Source: Bacteroidales bacterium | Lineage (GTDB): Bacteria > Bacteroidota > Bacteroidia > Bacteroidales > VadinHA17 | Assembly: GCA_003141895.1 (NCBI GenBank) | Contig: PLNT01000015.1 | Span: forward strand, 13,766 to 47,257 | DNA: 33,492 bases | Direction of reading: 5' to 3' | Shown here: in pieces, positions 1 to 7,734 of the stretch | How the letters are laid out: every line of letters starts with the position of its first letter | Position numbering within the stretch: position 1 is the stretch's first letter | Program-made: the position numbers and the translations under genes | The notes under the pieces: generated by a model | What the model was told of the DNA's origin: nothing | What the model saw: the letters and a program-made list of their open reading frames with translations, nothing else | The model's database searches: none

Positions 1-45
1 CAAATCGTCAACCTTACCTCCTACACCCTCTTCAGTAAAATTCGT

Positions 46-73
46 GTCATCCCGAACGAAGTGAGGGATCTCC
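46..73 (+). repeat. Dispersed intergenic repeat, copy 1
   Basis: The segment contains CCGAACGAAGTGAGG. Nearly the same sequence occurs on the opposite strand at 7331-7360. It is non-coding and lies in the gene-free left end (1-339), where the only other structures seen are the hairpins at 104-188 and 284-313. Confidence 0.6.
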
Positions 74-103
74 ATGATGTTTCACTAAAATTTATCATAT
101 TAA

Positions 104-188
104 GCCCCTTCAGGGCATGTTATCAGAGAGTTATACTAACCACCGGCTAACGCCGGTGGTTATTCACATTTAGCTCTTTCAGAGCTAA
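104..188. repeat. REP-like cluster of three palindromes
   Basis: Three hairpins follow one another: GCCC/GGGC at 104-116; a perfect 10-bp stem AACCACCGGC/GCCGGTGGTT with a TAAC loop at 138-161; and an 8-bp stem TTAGCTCT/AGAGCTAA with a TTC loop at 170-188. Such compact palindrome clusters are typical of REP-like intergenic elements. No T-run follows the strongest hairpin, so a terminator role is less likely. Confidence 0.55.
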
Positions 189-283
189 AATAAAAATAAT
201 TCGAAGTAAGTAAAAAAGATATGTATAAAGGGTAGTCAAACAATAAGGGAAGTTGTGCAATTCGTTTAATAACAATGATTTAT

Positions 284-313
284 ACCCTCCCCTTATTTGT
301 TTAAGGGGAGGGT
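284..313. terminator. 12-bp hairpin beyond the PAS gene
   Basis: A perfect stem ACCCTCCCCTTA/TAAGGGGAGGGT (284-295 and 302-313) with a 6-nt loop lies 26 bp past the stop codon of the minus-strand PAS gene. It could end that transcript. The flank after the stem is not a clean T-run, so it may instead be another intergenic repeat. Confidence 0.4.
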
Positions 314-339
314 TAGGGAGAGGTTAAAAAACAATAAAT

Positions 340-891
340 TTATTTTCTGAATCCTGAGATATCAACAACCGACAGGAGGCAATACTTATCATCACCTGTA
401 ACAACACCCTCCATATATACTGTACACTCGGGATTACCATTATTACCCAGTTTTAATTCAAGTGATTCTTTGCCTTTATTGGAATGGATTTTCTTCAGAA
501 ACTTATCAAATTCAGTTCGGAAATCATCTTCAACGAAAACTCTGAAATTGGTGTTTACCAGAGAAAACCGTTTATCGCCAAGTATTTCAGCACCGGTAAA
601 GTTAAGCTCTGTAATAATACCCCCGGGATCGAGAGTAAAATAGCCCATTGGGGCGAAATCGTAGAGCATTGTATATTTCCTCAGAGCTGTTTCAGCTGTC
701 AGGTTTGCCTGGATCAGCTCTTCATTCTGCATTTCCAGTTCGATCTGGTGTACCTGGAGTTCATGAAGTAATTTTATTGTGTCAGTTTCAATCAGGAGAC
801 TATTCATTTTGACCTGCTTCTTTTTTAACAGTTCTTCTGCATTTCTTCGAAGCATCTGGTCACCTGTAAAATTTCTTTTTTCCTTATTCAT
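340..891 (-). CDS. Stand-alone PAS-domain protein with N-terminal coiled coil
   Basis: This 183-residue soluble protein has a predicted helical coiled coil (about residues 40-70, with the pattern LHELQVHQIELEMQNEEL) followed by one PAS domain (about 75-180). The PAS core is recognisable from FAPMGYFTLD, GAEILG and a closing VVDIS. No kinase, cyclase, GGDEF or DNA-binding domain is present, so the protein has a sensor but no output of its own. It starts 7 bp after the stop of the CheB-CheR-PAS gene and is probably translated from the same message. It may work with that protein as a detached PAS module. No signal peptide or membrane segment is visible. The family call is firm; the ligand and partner are unknown. 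Confidence 0.8.
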   Translation of the reverse strand: MNKEKRNFTGDQMLRRNAEELLKKKQVKMNSLLIETDTIKLLHELQVHQIELEMQNEELIQANLTAETALRKYTMLYDFAPMGYFTLDPGGIITELNFTGAEILGDKRFSLVNTNFRVFVEDDFRTEFDKFLKKIHSNKGKESLELKLGNNGNPECTVYMEGVVTGDDKYCLLSVVDISGFRK

Positions 892-898
892 TGTGTTC

Positions 899-3808
899 TT
901 ATTTTTTCATTGATAATAACATTCCACACGGCACTTTTAAATTATTCAATAATACTATAGTATTCCATTCAGAAACACTCTTATTTCCATTGGATGAAGG
1001 AAATTGTATTTTGATATGAGTGTCAGATGATTTTCTCATTATATTTTTCATTTTGTCTTCAGTCTTTTTTCTCATGGCGGCGGGAATGAACAATTGAATG
1101 TAATTCTTCCCTATTACCTCATCTCGTTTTTTCCCAAGATATTTTTCCGCTGCCGAATTAACTTCAAGTATTTTCAATTCGGGCGACAATTTAATAATAA
1201 TATCTGAAGTTGAATTCATAAGCAGATCATTCATTTGTTCCGTTTCATGAAGTTTAACTTCAACTTCTTTAAGATCGGAAATATTAAAAAATGTTATAAC
1301 GACACCGTCTACTTTATCGTCAAGGGTCTGGTAGGGCATAATACGTACTGAAAACCAGCGGCCATCTTTAGTCGGAATCTGTTTCTTTATAAACACAAGT
1401 GACTTCAGTACAGTGAGAACATCATTTGTTAAATTGGGGTAAATAAGATCAGATACCTGGTCGCTTAATGGTCTGCCGATGTCGCTCTTAATAAGCTTGA
1501 ATATTTTGACGGCCTCATTGGTAAACCGACGGATGTTTAGTTTTTTGTCGAGAAACAAAGTAGCGATATCCGTACTGTTAAGAAGGTTTTTCATATCATT
1601 ATTCACTCTTGAGAAATCATCAACCTTCGACTGCAATTCAGCGTTGAGTGTCTGAAGTTCTTCATTCAGGCTTTGCATCTCTTCCTTTGAACTCATAAGC
1701 TCTTCATTGGTAGATTGAAGTTCTTCGTTAGTTGACTGCAATTCCTCGTTTGTGAATTTTATTTCTTCCTGTGAAGTCTGCATTGCTTCGAGAGTGTCCT
1801 GGATTTTTTCGCGGGCATATTTCAACTCTTTCTCAAGCTCCATCACTCTTACATTTTCCAGTGGTTTCTTTCCCTTTTCGGCAGGAATCTTTATATCTGT
1901 ATTTTCCTTAACATCTATAAAAATCACCATCAGTTTGCCTCTCAAAGCTTCCGGTTTTTCAATCCATTGAATGCTAATATTTATAATTCTGGTGCTTCCA
2001 TTTGTACCCACCTTTATATGATGTAAAATCACAGATTCCTTTTTTATTAAAGCTTTTCGAAAAGCAACAGGAAATTCAGTGCGCAAACCTTCACGTAACA
2101 TTGCAAAAATATTCATATTTGCCTTACCCACTGCTGGTTCCAGGTATTTTCCGGTGTGCCCGCTGACGTACATTATGTCTCCTGTTTCATTTACAAGAAC
2201 CCCAGCAGGTGAATGGGTCAGCATGAGCTGATCGGCGAGAGTCTGAATGTTTGGTACCGGACCAGCGAACTCTTTGTCAGTATTAATTGATTTTGACCTT
2301 ATAAATGCAGAAGAGAACTCAAATAAATCAGGAGTAACCAGGTTGGCAGAACGCCGGAATATTTTCCATTTCAAATCCAGAGGTACAAAAAGATGATTTT
2401 GAGATCCAAGAGACTCAGAACTTCCCAATACCAGAATGCCTTCAGGGTTAAGACTATAGTAAAACAGACCTAACATCCTCTTTTGCAGTTCCGCTTCCAT
2501 ATAAATAAGCAGGTTACGGCACGACAGGATATCGATTTTGGTAAAGGGAGGATGCATAAGAATATTGTGGTGGGCAAACACAACCTTTTCTCTTATTTCA
2601 GTATTGATAAAATATCCATCGGTAGTTTTCAGAAAAAAACGGTTTAGTCGTTCATCAGAAAGATTATCAGAAATACTTTCAGGAAAGATTCCTTTTCTGG
2701 CTATTTCAATCGCTTCAGCATCAAGATCTGTAGCAAATACCTGCAATGAAAATCCGCCATGAGGATTGATTTTTTCAAGAACTTCTTTAAAAACAATTGC
2801 CAGTGAGTATGCTTCTTCGCCGGTGGAACAGCCGGGTACCCATGCTCTCAGAATTGAACCTGGTTCAAGCCTGGTTATCAGGTCAGGTATAATATTTTCT
2901 TTCAGATTTTCCCAAACTGCCGAATCCCTGAAAAAACTGGTAACACCTATCAGCATCTCTTTGAAAAGGATCTCAATTTCTTTCGGATTATTATTAAGGA
3001 ACTTTGAATAAGAAGCTATCTTATCAATTTTATGAACTGTCATCCTTCTTTCAATCCGTCGGTAAACGGTATTCTTTTTATAAGATGAAAAGTCATTGCC
3101 TGTATATGCACGCAGAAGTCCTATAATCTTTTCAAGCGAACTTTTGTCTTTAGATCCAAGGCTTAAGTCAGTTATCAGGATTGGTATCTGTTTGAGGAAA
3201 TCGAACAGTCTTGAAGGAAGTTCACTCGCAGAACTTACGACATCAACAGGAACCGAATCGATTGCATTTCGCGGCATGCTGTCAAATTTTGCCGTTGATG
3301 GATCCTGTACCATAATAATCCCGTTTTTTTCCTTTATAGCCCTCAATCCTAAACTGCCATCTGAACCCATGCCCGAAAGAACAACACCCACAGCAAGTTC
3401 TTTCTGGTCGTCAGCCAGCGACTGAAAGAAAAGATCAATCGGAAGACGTTGTCCTCTGCCCAGTAAGGGTTTATGAAGATGCAGCACTCCTTTTGAAATA
3501 GACATTGTTTTATTTGGCGGAATAACGTAAACGCAATTCGGTAAAACAAGCATATTGTTTGCTACCTGTGTAACTTTCATTCTGGAAATCCGCTGAAGCA
3601 ATTCAGGGAGCATACCTTTATGTGTCGGATCGAGATGTTGTACAACAATATATGCCATACCACTTGTATCGGAGACACTGGAAAGAAATTGTTCGATAGC
3701 CTCGAGTCCTCCGGCAGATGCGCCAATGCCCACCATATGAACCTTCAATGGTGAATCAGAAGATACATCCTTTTTAGATATTGAAGAAATAGTTTTGCTT
3801 GTTTTCAC
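899..3808 (-). CDS. CheB-CheR-PAS fusion signalling protein
   Basis: This 969-residue protein has, in order, a CheB methylesterase domain (about 22-205), a CheR methyltransferase domain (about 225-485), a PAS-like region (about 540-640), a long coiled coil (about 650-745, built from repeated TNEELQS heptads), and two PAS domains (about 750-850 and 860-965). The CheB triad is visible as S31 in GIGASAGG, H58 in QHLDP and D150 in GMGSDGSLG. The CheR SAM-binding motif is WVPGCSTGEEAYS. There is no receiver domain before CheB and no kinase after the PAS domains. Chemoreceptors and flagellar genes are absent nearby, so it probably serves a sensory or stress pathway and not chemotaxis. The upstream exported-protein gene is 27 bp away and likely shares its promoter. 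Confidence 0.9.
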   Translation of the reverse strand: MKTSKTISSISKKDVSSDSPLKVHMVGIGASAGGLEAIEQFLSSVSDTSGMAYIVVQHLDPTHKGMLPELLQRISRMKVTQVANNMLVLPNCVYVIPPNKTMSISKGVLHLHKPLLGRGQRLPIDLFFQSLADDQKELAVGVVLSGMGSDGSLGLRAIKEKNGIIMVQDPSTAKFDSMPRNAIDSVPVDVVSSASELPSRLFDFLKQIPILITDLSLGSKDKSSLEKIIGLLRAYTGNDFSSYKKNTVYRRIERRMTVHKIDKIASYSKFLNNNPKEIEILFKEMLIGVTSFFRDSAVWENLKENIIPDLITRLEPGSILRAWVPGCSTGEEAYSLAIVFKEVLEKINPHGGFSLQVFATDLDAEAIEIARKGIFPESISDNLSDERLNRFFLKTTDGYFINTEIREKVVFAHHNILMHPPFTKIDILSCRNLLIYMEAELQKRMLGLFYYSLNPEGILVLGSSESLGSQNHLFVPLDLKWKIFRRSANLVTPDLFEFSSAFIRSKSINTDKEFAGPVPNIQTLADQLMLTHSPAGVLVNETGDIMYVSGHTGKYLEPAVGKANMNIFAMLREGLRTEFPVAFRKALIKKESVILHHIKVGTNGSTRIINISIQWIEKPEALRGKLMVIFIDVKENTDIKIPAEKGKKPLENVRVMELEKELKYAREKIQDTLEAMQTSQEEIKFTNEELQSTNEELQSTNEELMSSKEEMQSLNEELQTLNAELQSKVDDFSRVNNDMKNLLNSTDIATLFLDKKLNIRRFTNEAVKIFKLIKSDIGRPLSDQVSDLIYPNLTNDVLTVLKSLVFIKKQIPTKDGRWFSVRIMPYQTLDDKVDGVVITFFNISDLKEVEVKLHETEQMNDLLMNSTSDIIIKLSPELKILEVNSAAEKYLGKKRDEVIGKNYIQLFIPAAMRKKTEDKMKNIMRKSSDTHIKIQFPSSNGNKSVSEWNTIVLLNNLKVPCGMLLSMKK

Positions 3809-3835
3809 CAGTTTCTTGTGTAAATATTAATATGC

Positions 3836-4684
3836 TTACCTGATTTTTTTAAAATCATTCCTGTTAAATCCATCACCATTATCATTGGTGATCTTTCTGT
3901 TATTATAATAAAAGAGATTGCCTTCGGAATCAAATATCATCTCAAAACATTTTCCTGCACCTGCATCATGTGGAGGTCCAACATGAAAATGGAATAATGT
4001 ATTTGGTGGACAATTTATAAGTTCATTCTTCATTTCGTCTGTAGTGAGCAATTTTACGTAATAGGGGTATACAAGATTAATTTCTTCAGGAGAGTCAACA
4101 TTTGAAGCTAATTTTTCCTTATTTAAAAGCAAGACCTTGTCTTTGAAACCTGTCTTGTTGTAGTATTTCAATCCATTTAAAAAAATCGGGAAACGGTCAT
4201 TCTCAAGATTTTTTACATGTATTTGCAGAAATTTTACAATTGCAGGTATAGCATATTCATAATCAGCGCCGGTATCTCCTGCATACGAAAGAGGGATACT
4301 ACAGAATTCAGGCATTTTTTTTAATACTCCTGATGCATCCCCAAGAACAAGATTGATATAATTATAGGCTACACCGCCCGGGTCCTTATTGTAAGATTCA
4401 TCCATAAGGACTATAAACGAATACTTTGTATCAGTCCGCCGTTTTTCAAACTCGTTCTGATCTATAAATTCATAGCTGGTTGATTTCCAGTATTTTTGCA
4501 CAGCATCTCTTATATATGAATTATAAAAACTTATGCCGTTTTCGAACACCACGCAGGTCCTCGAGTTCTTAAACATCCCAATTTGCTGTTTTGTCGGAAG
4601 CGGCGGATTGGCTGTAACAATAAGGCAAAAAAGCCCTAAAGAAAACACCAGAATTTGTTTCTTCAACACTGTACCTATACTCAT
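3836..4684 (-). CDS. Exported protein of unknown function
   Basis: This 282-residue protein begins with a signal peptide (about residues 1-26, KKQILVFSLGLFCLIVTA) and is otherwise soluble, so it is probably periplasmic. No family was recognised. The C-terminal part contains FHFHVGPPHDAGAG and ends in a basic stretch. The start codon is 35 bp after the position expected for the -7 box of regulatory-site copy 1. The gene lies directly upstream of the CheB-CheR-PAS gene, so it is the likely first cistron of a three-gene unit (exported protein, CheB-CheR-PAS, PAS). That arrangement makes an envelope sensor or effector role plausible, but this is inference. Confidence 0.7.
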   Translation of the reverse strand: MSIGTVLKKQILVFSLGLFCLIVTANPPLPTKQQIGMFKNSRTCVVFENGISFYNSYIRDAVQKYWKSTSYEFIDQNEFEKRRTDTKYSFIVLMDESYNKDPGGVAYNYINLVLGDASGVLKKMPEFCSIPLSYAGDTGADYEYAIPAIVKFLQIHVKNLENDRFPIFLNGLKYYNKTGFKDKVLLLNKEKLASNVDSPEEINLVYPYYVKLLTTDEMKNELINCPPNTLFHFHVGPPHDAGAGKCFEMIFDSEGNLFYYNNRKITNDNGDGFNRNDFKKIR

Positions 4685-4718
4685 TTCTTCTAATTGAATT
4701 GATTCTTTTATTTCTGAA

Positions 4719-4784
4719 ATAAAAATCAGAATATTCGCTCCCTAAATGTTATATAATTATTATAAAAAGTTGCATTATTTACAG
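4719..4784 (-). promoter_or_regulatory. Regulon site copy 1 (21-bp direct repeat), upstream of 3836-4684
   Basis: Read on the minus strand, core GCAAC (4769-4773) and core ATAAC (4748-4752) are 21 bp apart. They are preceded by TGTAAATAAT in place of CGTGAATAAT. The -7 position expected 21 bp downstream reads ATTTTTAT, the weakest -7 box of the ten copies. The distance to the start codon is about 35 bp. Confidence 0.65.
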
Positions 4785-4817
4785 GTGGAATACAGACTTA
4801 TGTTGTGAGGTAATTGT

Positions 4818-5687
4818 TTAGATAAAATGGGGTAACGTGAACGCAAATCGGCTTCCTTTCCCTGCTTCGGATTCTAAGAGAAGGTTTCCACCGTGCATCT
4901 CAACAAATTCTTTGCAAAGCAAAAGACCTAAGCCCGTCCCTTTTTCATTATGCGTGCCTGGCGTTGAATGTAGCTCCTCTACTTTAAACAGCTTCATCTT
5001 GTCTTCAGCTGAAATTCCAATTCCATTATCTTTTACCGCAACTTCAACAAACTGTTTGTTTTCAACAGCAGATATTATAATTTTTCCTTCTTTATTTGTA
5101 TATTTGATTGCATTGCAGATAAGATTCCGGAGTATCGTTTTTACCATCTGAAGATCTGCAGTTACATTCAGTTTCGGTTCAATTTTATGATGTATTGCGA
5201 TTTGTTTTTGTTCTGCCAAAGTTTTCAGACTTTCAATCTCCTCGAGTAACAAATAGTATAAATTAATTTTGACCGGTTTGAAGGTTTTCTCAGTATTTTG
5301 AGCTATTGCCCATTTCAGAAGATTATCAAGAAGGACCAGCGTGCTATTAGCTGAGTTATAAACCAGGTTAATGTATTCTTCAATTTCGTCTTTGTTGAAT
5401 TCCTTCAGGCTGAGCTTCAAGAGTTCCAGGATTCCGATTATTGAGCTGAAGGGACTTCTCAGATCGTGTGCTATTAATGAAAGAAATTTGCCATTTGTCG
5501 AAACAATTTCGAGAAGCTTGCTGTTGCGGAGTTCAACCTTAAGTTCCAGACTTGCATTAAGTTGTTTTAATTTCTGTATCTGTAATATTAAACTCTTCTC
5601 ATGGGCTGAAGCACTCCCTGTTTTTTTCTGAGAAACATTTATATTTATTCCTGGCACAATCAGTTGTTCAGAAGGTTGCGGGTTCAT
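4818..5687 (-). CDS. Soluble sensor histidine kinase
   Basis: This 289-residue kinase has a short N-terminal coiled coil (about 30-60), a HisKA dimerisation domain with the phospho-accepting H74 in LIAHDLRSPF, and a HATPase_c domain. The ATPase domain shows an N box (NAIKYTN), a G1 box (DNGIGI) and a G2 box (GTGLGL). There is no transmembrane segment, PAS domain or receiver, so the input must come from the coiled coil or a partner protein. No response regulator with a receiver domain is encoded in the window. The gene follows the AraC/HMA regulator by 44 bp, on the same strand and without a separate promoter site, so the two are probably co-transcribed. Confidence 0.9.
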   Translation of the reverse strand: MNPQPSEQLIVPGININVSQKKTGSASAHEKSLILQIQKLKQLNASLELKVELRNSKLLEIVSTNGKFLSLIAHDLRSPFSSIIGILELLKLSLKEFNKDEIEEYINLVYNSANSTLVLLDNLLKWAIAQNTEKTFKPVKINLYYLLLEEIESLKTLAEQKQIAIHHKIEPKLNVTADLQMVKTILRNLICNAIKYTNKEGKIIISAVENKQFVEVAVKDNGIGISAEDKMKLFKVEELHSTPGTHNEKGTGLGLLLCKEFVEMHGGNLLLESEAGKGSRFAFTLPHFI

Positions 5688-5731
5688 TGAAGCAGAATTT
5701 AATTTAAATTTTCAAATAAACGGCCGATTCT

Positions 5732-6271
5732 TTAATTGATATGCCGAAGATGTCTGAAGTGCATTGGGGTCAGACCAGTAATACTTTTAAACTCATTTGA
5801 TAATTGAGCCACATTACTATAATGCATCTTATATGCAATTTCGGTAATGTTCAGATTATTGTATCCAAGTAGTTCTTTTACAAGTTCAACTTTCTGATTA
5901 ATAATATATTTTTCAATAGTAATACCTTCTATATCAGAGAAGAGGGCATTCAGAGAATTAAAGCTGTCATTAACCCTGAGACTGATAAAATCGGGGAAAC
6001 TGGTTTTTAAATCTCCATCGGAAATCATGCCGAGATCAAAAATCGCACACTTCAATTTCTCAATGAGATAATTCTTTTCATTTGTTATTAATTCGAATCC
6101 TGATTGTTTGAGTGCAAGAAATAGCGATTGATGCTGCTCTGAAGTAGTTTTTTTTCTTATTGTCACTTCACCTAACTCTACAGAAACATATTGTATACCT
6201 AACTTATCCAGTTCTGATTTAACTGTTGTTTTGCAGCGATTGCATACCATATTTTTAATATAGAGCTTCAT
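5732..6271 (-). CDS. AraC-family regulator with HMA-like N-terminal domain (CxxC present)
   Basis: This is a 179-residue regulator. Residues 1-65 follow the beta-alpha-beta-beta-alpha-beta plan of heavy-metal-associated domains and keep a CxxC pair (C10-N-R-C13) right after the first strand. Residues about 95-179 hold the AraC double helix-turn-helix, with the signature LSNEFKSITGLTPMHFR at the end. It is paralogous to the protein at 24624-25184, which has lost C10. Its own promoter carries regulon site copy 2, so autoregulation is likely. It is the best in-window candidate for the activator of all ten sites. Metal or redox sensing through C10 and C13 is inferred from the domain, not shown. 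Confidence 0.85.
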   Translation of the reverse strand: MKLYIKNMVCNRCKTTVKSELDKLGIQYVSVELGEVTIRKKTTSEQHQSLFLALKQSGFELITNEKNYLIEKLKCAIFDLGMISDGDLKTSFPDFISLRVNDSFNSLNALFSDIEGITIEKYIINQKVELVKELLGYNNLNITEIAYKMHYSNVAQLSNEFKSITGLTPMHFRHLRHIN

Positions 6272-6327
6272 TTTCTCTTTTACCTATGTGATTTGACATA
6301 TCTATATAGTCTTGAAACTTCACTTTT

Positions 6328-6392
6328 CAAAGGTATCCGTTTAATAAGTCAGAACTGTTACACAATTATTTTACAAGGTTATATGATTCACA
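6328..6392 (-). promoter_or_regulatory. Regulon site copy 2, upstream of the AraC/HMA gene
   Basis: On the minus strand, TGTGAATCATATAAC ends at 6378 and core GTAAC lies at 6357-6361, 21 bp apart core to core. A canonical -7 box TACCTTTG follows at 6328-6335 after 21 bp. The start codon of the AraC gene is 57 bp further on. This places the regulator and the kinase behind it in the regulon. Confidence 0.85.
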
Positions 6393-6463
6393 TATTTTAC
6401 GATTAATAAACTTGTCTGGCAACCTTGATCAATAAGATAAATTTTGAACGACATTTAAAACCA

Positions 6464-6493
6464 AAAGCCAGAGACCCGGAAGGTAACTGGCTT
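6464..6493 (-). terminator. Probable Rho-independent terminator of the WxxGxW gene
   Basis: Read on the minus strand, an AAGCCAG/CTGGCTT stem with additional ACC/GGT pairing is followed by TTTGGTTTT. It lies about 90 bp past the stop codon at 6581. It would separate that transcript from the AraC promoter. Confidence 0.5.
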
Positions 6494-6510
6494 CATTAAA
6501 TATAGTTAGT

Positions 6511-6556
6511 AATTCATACGATAAGATAGTTATATTAAAAAGTTAACGTATGAATT
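6511..6556. repeat. 10-bp inverted repeat in the intergenic region
   Basis: The perfect arms AATTCATACG (6511-6520) and CGTATGAATT (6547-6556) enclose 26 bp of AT-rich DNA. It lies between the WxxGxW gene and its terminator. Its role is unknown; it could be a second operator or an RNA stem in the 3' end of that transcript. Confidence 0.45.
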
Positions 6557-6580
6557 TTGGATACTCATGGCGTTGTCATC

Positions 6581-7078
6581 CTACCGGTTATCTCGCTGCC
6601 TGTTATTCTGTGAATTATTTCTCTGCTGAGCATCTTTCTGCCAGTGACCCTTTGACCACGATTTACCCCGTGAAGTTGACTGCCAGCTACCTGCCACATA
6701 AGACTGACCCTGACGTGGCCTATCCCAATATCCGGCCTTCTGTACATAGACATGTGTCTGGTTGTTCCAGCTCCAATCTCCATCAATCCAGATATGGGTT
6801 TCACTTGGTCTCGCAGGTCTGTCATATTCCACATACGCTGGTTCTGATGCCACATAACCGCCAATGCAAGAGTTGAAGACAATAGCAATTCCAATAAATA
6901 AAACCATGTAACTGAATATTTTCATGTACTTTCCCACACTGCTTTCCCGTATTATCATGAAAGGTTTCGGATTAATGGCATGATGAATCTCATTTTGCAG
7001 ATCTTCATTTTTTTTAATGCTTATTCCATTTTTGCTATTTTCCTGAGCCTCATTAAATGTTTTTTCATTTTTTTTCAT
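6581..7078 (-). CDS. WxxGxW-repeat (BcpO-related) membrane-anchored or lipoprotein
   Basis: The C-terminal part carries WxxGxW-type repeats (WIDGDW, YVAGSW, WSKGHW) and ends in a basic, asparagine- and glutamine-rich tail. This matches BcpO-related WxxGxW proteins, which are small envelope proteins. The start is uncertain. An upstream ATG at 7120 lies inside the -7 box of regulon site copy 3, so it cannot be the start if that promoter is used. The ATG at 7078 gives 165 residues. A later ATG at 6925 gives a 114-residue protein whose first 20 residues look like a lipoprotein signal with lipobox FNSC. I list 7078 because the intervening sequence looks coding, but 6925 is a serious alternative. 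A terminator-like hairpin lies downstream. Confidence 0.65.
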   Translation of the reverse strand: MKKNEKTFNEAQENSKNGISIKKNEDLQNEIHHAINPKPFMIIRESSVGKYMKIFSYMVLFIGIAIVFNSCIGGYVASEPAYVEYDRPARPSETHIWIDGDWSWNNQTHVYVQKAGYWDRPRQGQSYVAGSWQSTSRGKSWSKGHWQKDAQQRNNSQNNRQRDNR

Positions 7079-7117
7079 ACCTGTCGCTATTAATTGTAAA
7101 AGAATTATCACACAATA

Positions 7118-7183
7118 CAAAGTTCAGCTAAATAAAATCTGCGGCTATTACATAAATATGGGAATATGTTACATTATTCACGT
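7118..7183 (-). promoter_or_regulatory. Regulon site copy 3, upstream of the WxxGxW gene
   Basis: The minus strand reads ACGTGAATAATGTAAC, 16 bp, then GTAAT (cores at 7168-7172 and 7147-7151), 21 bp, then GAACTTTG at 7118-7125, one mismatch from TAnnTTTG. The predicted transcription start is near 7111, which excludes a translation start at 7120. Confidence 0.85.
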
Positions 7184-7187
7184 GTTG

Positions 7188-7243
7188 AAAGGCACAATGG
7201 CGCAGCGGCTTAAGGGCTTAAAGGTGTTATGGCATTTAGGCGC
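7188..7243. repeat. Purine-rich low-complexity island (GGC/TTAAGG words)
   Basis: Short GGC, TTAAGGG and AAAGG words recur with about 7-10 bp spacing. Similar islands occur at 7735-7884 and 14156-14197. It starts within 5 bp of the distal edge of regulon site copy 3. It is non-coding. The rest of the gap to 7430 shows only the dispersed repeat at 7331-7360. Confidence 0.4.
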
Positions 7244-7330
7244 TAAGCTCTTTACCATAAAGGGATATTATAATTAGCTTAGATTTAAGCCAAGGAGATT
7301 ACCTTCGGTGAGCTCGTCCAGATAAATCTT

Positions 7331-7360
7331 GACTCGGTTCCTCACTTCGTTCGGAATGAC
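7331..7360 (-). repeat. Dispersed intergenic repeat, copy 2 (inverted)
   Basis: The minus strand contains CCGAACGAAGTGAGG, matching the copy at 46-73. It lies in the gap between the WxxGxW gene promoter and the small two-TM gene at 7430. Confidence 0.6.
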
Positions 7361-7429
7361 ATTATGGATATGGTTTAGAGGGAGAGGAAAGAGCTTTGAA
7401 TCGCGAGCGCAATTCAATGCTCAGGCAGA

Positions 7430-7639
7430 CTATTTCTTGCCAGAGACCAGTATTAAGACTCCGCCCAATCCCATTACGGCTATACCTATAAGAGGAGACC
7501 AACTGAGATGATGAGGTTTGTTTGCGGAAATTTTTATGCTTCCTATATCAACTACATTTTCTCTGGTGAAAAAGGTAATGGCAGTAAAAATGGTTAATAC
7601 TAACCCCAGTATAACTATAACAATTCCAGCTTTTTTCAT
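7430..7639 (-). CDS. Small two-TM membrane protein (DUF3185-like)
   Basis: This 69-residue protein has two hydrophobic helices (about residues 4-24 and 47-66) joined by a polar loop containing VVDIGSIKISANKPH. Size and layout resemble DUF3185 small membrane proteins; the match is by appearance only. It stands alone, with regulon site copy 4 ending 27 bp before the start codon. That placement ties it to the same stress regulon as its neighbours. Function is unknown. Confidence 0.7.
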   Translation of the reverse strand: MKKAGIVIVILGLVLTIFTAITFFTRENVVDIGSIKISANKPHHLSWSPLIGIAVMGLGGVLILVSGKK

Positions 7640-7665
7640 AATATCTTTTGTTGAGAAATATGATT

Positions 7666-7730
7666 GAAAGATAAAAGGTGACAGGAGTAAAAAAGTTATA
7701 CTATTCTTGATAAAAGTTACATTATTTACA
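7666..7730 (-). promoter_or_regulatory. Regulon site copy 4, upstream of 7430-7639
   Basis: The minus strand reads TGTAAATAATGTAAC, 16 bp, ATAAC (cores at 7716-7720 and 7695-7699), 21 bp, then TATCTTTC at 7666-7673, one mismatch from TAnnTTTG. The start codon is 27 bp downstream. Confidence 0.8.
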
Positions 7731-7734
7731 TATT

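Noticed and set aside
155-170. TTATTCACAT, similar to one half of the regulon site
   Set aside because: No GTAAC-like core lies 21 bp away and no -7 box follows; it is part of the palindrome cluster flank.
6550-6876. Open frame on the plus strand opposite the WxxGxW gene
   Set aside because: It is a shadow frame: the minus-strand frame has the WxxGxW repeats, a promoter and a terminator.
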